Shown here: positions 33,451 to 38,548 of the stretch, one piece after another
Layout of the letters: the number at the start of each line of letters is the position of its first letter
Numbering within the stretch: the stretch's first letter is position 1
From: Variovorax sp.
Lineage (GTDB): Bacteria > Pseudomonadota > Gammaproteobacteria > Burkholderiales > Burkholderiaceae_C
Reading direction: 5' to 3'
DNA: 38,548 bases
Assembly: GCA_004210915.1 (NCBI GenBank)
Contig: SEGS01000029.1
Coordinates: 1 to 38,548 of the forward strand
Translations under genes and position numbers: made by a program
Notes under the pieces: model-generated
What the model was told of the DNA's origin: nothing
The model's input: the letters and a program-made list of their open reading frames with translations, nothing else
Database searches by the model: none

Positions 33451-36315
33451 ATGAACGCAATCACCCGCAGGGAAATGGCACTGTTCGAAACCCCGACCGT
33501 CCGCTTCGAACTCGACGGACGTACCGTGGACGCGCGAGCCGGAGAAACACTGATCGAGGTCGCCGACCGGGAAGGCATCGAGATCCCGCGTCTTTGCTAC
33601 AAGGACGGCCTGGCCACGGCGGGCAACTGCCGCGCCTGCATGGTCGAGATCGCCGGCGAGCGCGTGCTCGCGCCCTCGTGCTGCCGGGCGCCGACCGCAG
33701 GAATGAAGGTCACGACCGACAGCGAACGCGCGCGCCGGTCGCAACGGCTGGTGCTCGAACTGCTGCTGTCCGACATGCCCGAGAAGAGTTACACGCGGCA
33801 CAACGAAGTCGACGAATGGGCCGCGAAGCTGGAGGTCGGCAAGCCGCGCTTCGCACCCCGCGCGCCGGTACCGGCCGACGTGTCGCATCCGGCCATCGCC
33901 GTGAACCTGGACGCCTGCATCCAGTGCACCCGGTGCCTGCGCGCCTGCCGCGATGAGCAGGTGAACGACGTGATCGGCCTGGCCTTCCGCGGCGACCACG
34001 CGAAGATCGTGTTCGACATGGACGACGCGATGGGCGCTTCGACCTGCGTGGCCTGTGGCGAGTGCGTGCAGGCCTGCCCGACCGGCGCGCTGATGCCGGC
34101 GCGCGATGCGGCACTGGCGGTGCCCGACCGGCAGGTCGATTCGGTGTGCCCGTACTGCGGCGTCGGCTGCCAGCTCACCTACAACGTCAAGGACGACAAA
34201 ATCCTGTTCGTGAACGGCCGCGACGGTCCGTCCAACCACGAGCGCCTGTGCGTCAAGGGCCGCTACGGTTTCGACTACGCCCACCATCCGCACCGGCTGA
34301 CCCAACCGCTGATCCGGCGCGACGATGCCCCGAAGCAGGGTGACTTCACGATGGACCCCGACCGCGTGCTCGACGTGTTCCGGGAAGCCACCTGGGAAGA
34401 GGCGCTGGCGCGTGCTGGCGGCGGGCTCCGCGAAATTCGCGACCAGCACGGCGGCAAGGCGCTGGCCGGTTTCGGCTCGGCCAAAGGCAGCAATGAAGAG
34501 GCGTACCTGTTCCAGAAGCTGGTGCGCACCGGTTTCGGCAGCAACAACGTCGACCATTGCACCCGGCTGTGTCATGCGTCGTCGGTGGTGGCGCTGCTCG
34601 AGGGCATCGGCTCTGGCGCGGTGTCGAATCCGGTGATGGACGTGACGCGGGCCGACGTGGTCATGCTCATCGGCGCTAACCCCACGGTGAACCATCCGGT
34701 GGCGGCGACCTGGATCAAGAACGCGATGAAGAACGGCACCCGTCTCATCGTGTGCGATCCGCGCCGCTCCGAGCTGGCACGCACCGCACACCGTTTCCTG
34801 CAGTTCAAGCCGGACACCGACGTGGCCATGCTGAACGCGATGATGCATGTCATCGTGACCGAGGGGCTGGTCGACGAGGCCTTCATCGCCAGTCGCACGA
34901 TCGGCTACGACGAGCTGCGGCGCAACGTCGAGGGCTACAGCCCCGAGGCGATGGCGCCGATCTGCGGCATCGATGCCGAGACGTTGCGCGAGGTGGCGCG
35001 GATGTTCGCCACGTCCAGGGCATCCATGATCCTGTGGGGCATGGGCGTGTCACAGCATGTGCACGGCACCGACAACGCGCGCTGCCTGATCGCGCTGTCG
35101 CTCATGACGGGCCAGATCGGCCGGCCGGGAACCGGGCTGCATCCATTGCGCGGGCAGAACAACGTGCAGGGCGCGTCCGACGCGGGCCTGATCCCGATGA
35201 TGTTGCCCGACTACCAGCACGTGTCCAACGACGCCGTGCGCGCCCGCTTCGAGAGCGCGTGGCAGCTGCCTGCCGGCACCCTGGATGCGCAGCCCGGCCT
35301 CACCGTGGTCGAAGTCATGCACGCCATCAAGGCCGGCGGCGTTCGCGGCATGTACGTGATGGGCGAAAACCCCGCCATGTCCGACCCCGATGCCAACCAT
35401 GCACGCGAGGCGCTGGCTGCGCTCGAGCACCTGGTTGTTCAGGACATCTTCCTGACCGAGACCGCCTACCTTGCCGACGTGATCCTGCCGGCCAGCGCAT
35501 TCCCCGAGAAGAACGGCTCCTTCACCAACACCGACCGCCTGGTGCAGATGGGCCGCAAGGCGATCGACCCGCCCGGCGACGCCAAGCAGGACCTGTGGAT
35601 CATCCAGCAGCTCGCGCAGCAGCTCGGGCTGGACTGGCCGTACACCCACGTTTCGCAGGTGTTCGACGAAATGCGCCACACCATGCCCAGCATCGGCGGA
35701 ATCACCTGGGAGCGGCTGGAGCGCGAGCACGCCGTCACCTATCCGTGCCTCAACGAGGGCGACCCGGGCGACGCGGTCGTGTTCACCGACGTCTTCCCGC
35801 GCGAAGGCGGTCGGGCGCGCTTTGTGCCGGCCGACATCATTCCGGCGGCTGAACGCCCCGATGCCCAGTACCCGATGGTGCTGATCACCGGGCGGCAGCT
35901 CGAACACTGGCACACCGGCAGCATGACGCGGCGCGCCACGGCGCTCGATGCGATCGAGCCCGATCCGGTGGCGCTGGTGCACCCGCTGGATCTGGCCGCG
36001 CTCGGCGGCAAGCCCGGCGACGTGGTGACGCTCGCCTCGCGCCGGGGCCAGGTCGTGCTGTATGCGCGTGCCGACGAAAGCTCTCCGCGCGGTGCCGTGT
36101 TCGTGCCGTTTTGCTATTACGAGGCCGCGATCAATCGCCTGACGAATGCGGCGCTCGACCCCTTCGCAAAAATTCCCGAGTTCAAGTATTGCGCGATCCA
36201 GCTCACGCTCGGCGGTGACGCGCCGGTGCAGGGCAGCTACGGCGGCGGCCAGGCGCTGCAGAAGGCGATGGAGGCAGCCGGCCGCGCGCTGAATGGCGCC
36301 GCAGCCGATGCATAA
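33451..36315 (+). CDS. fdhA: NAD-dependent formate dehydrogenase, catalytic Mo/W-bis-MGD subunit
   Basis: A 954-residue subunit oxidising formate to CO2. The N-terminal [2Fe-2S] domain has C49, C60, C63 and C77; a two-[4Fe-4S] ferredoxin region follows (CIQCTRCLRAC; CVACGECVQACP); then the cluster CPYCGVGC...CVKGRYG that precedes the pterin domain. The metal ligand is cysteine C374 with neighbour H375 (HCTRLCHAS); its codon is TGT, so this is not a selenoprotein. The C-terminal molybdopterin-binding segment includes VLITGRQLEHWHTG. Size and NuoG-like front resemble Methylobacterium Fdh1A, a tungsten enzyme; Mo or W cannot be decided here. ATG 33451 lies 8 bases after fdhB. No fdhD-type maturation gene is in the window. 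Confidence 0.94.
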   Translation: MNAITRREMALFETPTVRFELDGRTVDARAGETLIEVADREGIEIPRLCYKDGLATAGNCRACMVEIAGERVLAPSCCRAPTAGMKVTTDSERARRSQRLVLELLLSDMPEKSYTRHNEVDEWAAKLEVGKPRFAPRAPVPADVSHPAIAVNLDACIQCTRCLRACRDEQVNDVIGLAFRGDHAKIVFDMDDAMGASTCVACGECVQACPTGALMPARDAALAVPDRQVDSVCPYCGVGCQLTYNVKDDKILFVNGRDGPSNHERLCVKGRYGFDYAHHPHRLTQPLIRRDDAPKQGDFTMDPDRVLDVFREATWEEALARAGGGLREIRDQHGGKALAGFGSAKGSNEEAYLFQKLVRTGFGSNNVDHCTRLCHASSVVALLEGIGSGAVSNPVMDVTRADVVMLIGANPTVNHPVAATWIKNAMKNGTRLIVCDPRRSELARTAHRFLQFKPDTDVAMLNAMMHVIVTEGLVDEAFIASRTIGYDELRRNVEGYSPEAMAPICGIDAETLREVARMFATSRASMILWGMGVSQHVHGTDNARCLIALSLMTGQIGRPGTGLHPLRGQNNVQGASDAGLIPMMLPDYQHVSNDAVRARFESAWQLPAGTLDAQPGLTVVEVMHAIKAGGVRGMYVMGENPAMSDPDANHAREALAALEHLVVQDIFLTETAYLADVILPASAFPEKNGSFTNTDRLVQMGRKAIDPPGDAKQDLWIIQQLAQQLGLDWPYTHVSQVFDEMRHTMPSIGGITWERLEREHAVTYPCLNEGDPGDAVVFTDVFPREGGRARFVPADIIPAAERPDAQYPMVLITGRQLEHWHTGSMTRRATALDAIEPDPVALVHPLDLAALGGKPGDVVTLASRRGQVVLYARADESSPRGAVFVPFCYYEAAINRLTNAALDPFAKIPEFKYCAIQLTLGGDAPVQGSYGGGQALQKAMEAAGRALNGAAADA

Positions 36316-36349
36316 CGCATAGCGAATGATCAAGGCAAATTAGTTTAAT

Positions 36350-36355
36350 TATCAT
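36350..36355 (+). promoter_or_regulatory. Candidate -10 box for the SucCD-like pair
   Basis: TATCAT matches the -10 consensus at five of six bases in an AT-rich gap (36316-36456), unusual for this GC-rich window. The predicted start is near 36362, the first base of the inverted repeat below. The -35 (TGATCA, 36327-36332) is poor. A 10-base direct repeat CATTTATTCA (36353-36362 and 36375-36384, 22 bases apart) overlaps it. Confidence 0.4.
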
Positions 36356-36361
36356 TTATTC

Positions 36362-36394
36362 ATCCGGCGCTCTACATTTATTCAGGCGCCGGAT
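36362..36394 (+). repeat. 9-base perfect inverted repeat after fdhA
   Basis: ATCCGGCGC (36362-36370) pairs with GCGCCGGAT (36386-36394) around a 15-base loop. It could end the fdh transcript or form the 5' hairpin of the next message. Its right arm also belongs to an alternative stem. Confidence 0.75.
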
Positions 36395-36418
36395 TCAGAT
36401 AAATACCCGGCATTTTTT
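36388..36418 (+). terminator. Alternative stem with T run in the leader of the SucCD-like pair
   Basis: GCCGG (36388-36392) can pair with CCGGC (36407-36411), followed by A and six T's (36413-36418): a short terminator-like structure. The same GCCGG bases also pair in the 36362-36394 inverted repeat, so the two stems are mutually exclusive. Confidence 0.45.
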
Positions 36419-36423
36419 CAGTC

Positions 36424-36439
36424 AATTGATATTTCAATT
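36424..36439. repeat. AATTGA-N4-TCAATT inverted repeat before the SucC-like gene
   Basis: A perfect 6-base inverted repeat with a 4-base spacer (TATT), ending 17 bases before the ATG at 36457. It could be an operator or a small leader hairpin. The spacing differs from the two Fnr-type operators. Confidence 0.55.
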
Positions 36440-36456
36440 CATGTTCGGGAAATGCC

Positions 36457-37626
36457 ATGAATATCCACGAATTCCAGGGAAAGGACATGCTGCGCCAATA
36501 CGGCGTGGCCACGCCGCGCGGCTTTCCCTGCAATTCGGCGGATGAGGCCGCTGAGGCCGCCACGCGGCTCGGTGGCCGCGCCTGGACGGTCAAGGCGCAA
36601 ACCCACGCACCCGCGCGCGCGGCGGGCCATGGTCCCCGGCGGGCATGGTCGGTGGCCGAGGTGCGGCGGCATGCCGATGCCCTGCTTGGCACGCCGCTGC
36701 CGGCACCCGGCAGCGCCGGCGTTGGGCGCACGGTCACACGGCTCCTGGTGGAAGAGGGCATAGACGCCGCGAAAACCTTCTATCTCGGCCTGTCGGTCGA
36801 TCCCGCGTCGCGGCGCGTCGTCCTCGTGGCTTCGAGCGAAGGCGGCGTGGATATCGATGCCCTGACTGCAGCCACCCCCGACAAGGTGCGCAAGGTGCTG
36901 ATCGACCCCGAGACCGGCCTGAAAGGCGGCGAGGCGGAGGCGTTGGCACGCGGCATCGGCCTGTCCGGCAAAGCGGTTGCGCCCATGTGCACGCTGATGC
37001 AGAACCTGTACCGCGCATTCGATGCGAGCGATGCCTCCGTCGCGGAAATCAATCCGCTGGTGCTGACGCGCGACGGCCGCTTCATCGCGCTCGACGCCCG
37101 CTTCAACTTCGATGCGAACGCGTTGTTTCGTCAGCCCGGGATCGAGGCGATGCGCGATCCGCACGAGGAAGACCTCTCGGGCGCCGGCCTGCCGGCTATT
37201 GCCGGCATCGCGCCCTCGCCCGAGGGCCATATCGGCTGCGTGGTCAACGGCGAGAGCCTGGCCTTGACCACCATGGACCTGATCCGGCTGCACGGCGGCC
37301 AGTCGGCCCGGTGCGTCGATGTGCGCCATGACGTCACGGCGGCCAGCGTGGCAGAGGCGGTGCTGCCGATGATGCGTCACCCCGACTTGAAGGCGGTCCT
37401 GGTCCATGTGTTCGGCGGCGTCCTGCGGTGCGATGCCGTCGCGCACGGCGTGATCGCCGCCGCGCGGGAGGCCGGCCTTGCCGTGCCGCTGATCGTCCGC
37501 CTGCAAGGCACGCACGACAGCGCGGGCCGCAAGCTCTTCGCGCAATCCGGCCTGCGGGCCTCGCACGCGAACGACATGGCGCATGCGGTCGAACTGGCCG
37601 TCGCCGCAGCGCGCCGGAGTGCCTGA
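36457..37626 (+). CDS. Succinyl-CoA synthetase beta-like (ATP-grasp) protein with altered nucleotide loop
   Basis: A 389-residue protein collinear with SucC: N-terminal MNIHEFQGKDMLRQYGV, ASSEGGVDIDAL at 125-136, AEINPLVLTRDG with the Mg ligand position N199, and D213, both conserved. The ATP-grasp glycine loop (VKxQxHAGGRGKAGGV in E. coli) reads VKAQTHAPARAAGHGPRR at 45-62, without the GxGKxGG pattern. The later DVGGGA loop reads DVRHDV (288-293), and NGAGLAMGTMD reads NGESLALTTMD. Ordinary succinyl-CoA synthetase activity is therefore doubtful. GGGAA lies 5 bases before the ATG. Its stop overlaps the alpha-like gene (TGATG). The pair lies 141 bases after fdhA, so it likely serves oxalate or formate CoA metabolism. 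Confidence 0.82.
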   Translation: MNIHEFQGKDMLRQYGVATPRGFPCNSADEAAEAATRLGGRAWTVKAQTHAPARAAGHGPRRAWSVAEVRRHADALLGTPLPAPGSAGVGRTVTRLLVEEGIDAAKTFYLGLSVDPASRRVVLVASSEGGVDIDALTAATPDKVRKVLIDPETGLKGGEAEALARGIGLSGKAVAPMCTLMQNLYRAFDASDASVAEINPLVLTRDGRFIALDARFNFDANALFRQPGIEAMRDPHEEDLSGAGLPAIAGIAPSPEGHIGCVVNGESLALTTMDLIRLHGGQSARCVDVRHDVTAASVAEAVLPMMRHPDLKAVLVHVFGGVLRCDAVAHGVIAAAREAGLAVPLIVRLQGTHDSAGRKLFAQSGLRASHANDMAHAVELAVAAARRSA

Positions 37627-38510
37627 TGTCCATCCTGGTCAACAAGCACACCCGGGTCATGACCCAGGGCATCACCGGGCGGGCGGGCCAGTTCCACACG
37701 GCGGCCTGCCGCAACTACGGCCAAGGCCGCCAGTGCTTCGTGGCGGGCGTGAACCCCCACAAGCCGGGCCAGTCGGTCGATGGCATCCCGGTGTTCGCCA
37801 CGGTCAAGGAGGCCCGGGCCGAAACCGGGGCCAACGTGTCGGTGATCTACGTGCCGCCGCCGTTCGCTGCCGCCGCGATCGACGAGGCGGTCGATGCCGA
37901 CCTCGACCTGGTCATCTGCATCACGCGCGGCATCCCGGTGCGCGACATGATCCGCACGCGCCGCCGCATGGAGGGCCGGCGCACGCTGCTGCTCGGCCCC
38001 AATTGCCCCGGGCTGCTCACGCCGGGAGAGATCAGGATCGGCATCCTTTCCGCCGAGGCTCACCAGCGCGGCCGGATCGGCGTGGTGTCGCGTTCGGGCG
38101 CGCTGGCCTTCGAGGCCGCGAGCCAGCTGCGACCGTTCGGCTTGGGTCAATCGACGGTGGTCGGCATCGGTGGCGATGCGGTCGGCGGCCTGGAGTACAT
38201 CGACGTCCTGAAGATGTTCAACGACGACCCCCTGACGGACGCCGTGATCATGGTCGGCGAGACCGGTGGCCAAGTCGGTGACCAAACTGGCGGTGCAGCC
38301 GAGATGGAATGCGCCCGCTGGGTCCAGGCCCACATGAACAAGCCGGTCGTCGGCTTCATCGCCGGCGCGGTCGCCGCGGGTGACGAGGGTGCGGCCGACA
38401 GCACGCTCTCGGTGATGCAGGCGTGCGGGATCCACGTGACGCGCAACCCCGCCGAGATCGGCAAGCGCCTGGCCGCCCTGGTCATGCCGGACTACCTCCC
38501 CTTCGACTGA
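37626..38510 (+). CDS. Succinyl-CoA synthetase alpha-like (CoA-binding) protein lacking the phosphohistidine loop
   Basis: A 294-residue protein collinear with SucD: MSILVNKHTRVMTQGITG, YVPPPF at 75-80, LGPNCPGLLTPGE at 123-135, VVSRSGALAFEA at 153-164, and GETGG with E212. The segment that in E. coli carries the phosphorylated His246 (KGKRMGHAGAI) is missing. Here GFIAGAVAAG (243-252) runs directly into DEGAADSTLSVM. Neither other reading frame restores it, so this is not a frameshift. The usual ITEGIP reads ITRGIP (R101). A normal phosphoenzyme mechanism is not possible. The CoA-binding domain looks intact. ATG 37626 overlaps the beta-like stop. The function is unknown; a CoA-ester binding or transfer role without ATP is an inference. 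Confidence 0.82.
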   Translation: MSILVNKHTRVMTQGITGRAGQFHTAACRNYGQGRQCFVAGVNPHKPGQSVDGIPVFATVKEARAETGANVSVIYVPPPFAAAAIDEAVDADLDLVICITRGIPVRDMIRTRRRMEGRRTLLLGPNCPGLLTPGEIRIGILSAEAHQRGRIGVVSRSGALAFEAASQLRPFGLGQSTVVGIGGDAVGGLEYIDVLKMFNDDPLTDAVIMVGETGGQVGDQTGGAAEMECARWVQAHMNKPVVGFIAGAVAAGDEGAADSTLSVMQACGIHVTRNPAEIGKRLAALVMPDYLPFD

Positions 38511-38520
38511 GGCAAGACAG

Positions 38521-38548
38521 ATGCAACAACAATGGGTCCGTTTCGAAT
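38521..38548 (+). CDS. Start of an unidentified gene, cut by the window end
   Basis: ATG 38521 opens a frame beginning MQQQWVRFE, and GAGG (38509-38512) lies 8 bases upstream, overlapping the previous stop. It is co-directional with the SucCD-like pair and probably in the same operon. Nine residues are too few to name a family. Confidence 0.55.

Noticed and set aside
34558..34575. Selenocysteine in the formate dehydrogenase alpha subunit
   Set aside because: The metal-ligand codon is TGT (cysteine, residue 374), not TGA, so no selenocysteine insertion is needed.
36424..36439. AATTGA-N4-TCAATT as a third operator for the Crp/Fnr regulator
   Set aside because: The half-site spacing is TTGA-N4-TCAA, two bases shorter than in the two convincing operators (N6), so the same dimer should not fit.
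37428..37625. Extended N-terminus of the SucD-like protein
   Set aside because: The frame is open upstream inside the SucC-like gene, but the SucD family starts at MSILVNK (37626) and the upstream residues are Arg-rich shadow sequence.

Overview
The window looks like chromosomal DNA of a GC-rich betaproteobacterium of the order Burkholderiales, most likely Comamonadaceae (Variovorax/Acidovorax-like). This is inferred from gene order (dusB-fis-purH, hemL next to a thiD-like kinase, rubredoxin followed by pilGHIJ-chpA, yqgE-yqgF-pyrR-pyrB-pyrC'-plsC) and from protein character. No database search was possible. Both window ends cut genes: dusB on the left and an unidentified gene on the right.

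Positions 1 to about 21,800 are housekeeping DNA. They hold dusB (3' part), fis and purH on the plus strand, then hemL and a divergent ThiD-like kinase on the minus strand. Rubredoxin and a twitching-motility chemosensory cluster follow (pilG, pilH, pilI, pilJ and a 2049-residue ChpA/PilL hybrid kinase). A photolyase lies on the minus strand, and a tightly overlapping run yqgE-yqgF-pyrR-pyrB-pyrC'-plsC follows on the plus strand. The pyrC-like gene has lost its metal ligands, so it is probably the structural partner of aspartate transcarbamoylase. Next come a 25-residue membrane microprotein gene with its own terminator, tRNA-Arg(CCU), and a 79-residue unknown, all on the minus strand.

Positions about 21,860 to the end form an oxalate/formate catabolic locus. 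A tripartite tricarboxylate-type transporter (tctC-tctB-tctA) is followed by an unusual cytidylate-kinase-like/BON fusion. A Crp/Fnr-family regulator lies on the minus strand. Divergent from it runs oxc (oxalyl-CoA decarboxylase), frc1, a stand-alone PAS protein, frc2, and a two-subunit NAD-dependent formate dehydrogenase (NuoE-NuoF fusion plus a large molybdenum/tungsten subunit). After an AT-rich leader come two proteins built like succinyl-CoA synthetase beta and alpha, but with damaged catalytic loops.

The genes imply this flow: import of oxalate (or a related dicarboxylate), CoA transfer from formyl-CoA by Frc, decarboxylation by Oxc, and oxidation of the released formate to CO2 with NADH gained. 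Two near-identical palindromes of the form TTGACC-N2-GGTCAA, one before tctC and one between the regulator and oxc, have exactly the spacing expected for an Fnr-type protein. The regulator's recognition helix carries the E-x-x-S-R residues that in Fnr read TTGA. Together they define a predicted local regulon. The least explained parts are the SucCD-like pair without the phosphohistidine loop, the kinase-like/BON fusion, and the PAS protein between the two CoA-transferases.

No gene-free stretch exceeds 300 bases. No CRISPR array, insertion sequence, integrase or rRNA gene was seen.
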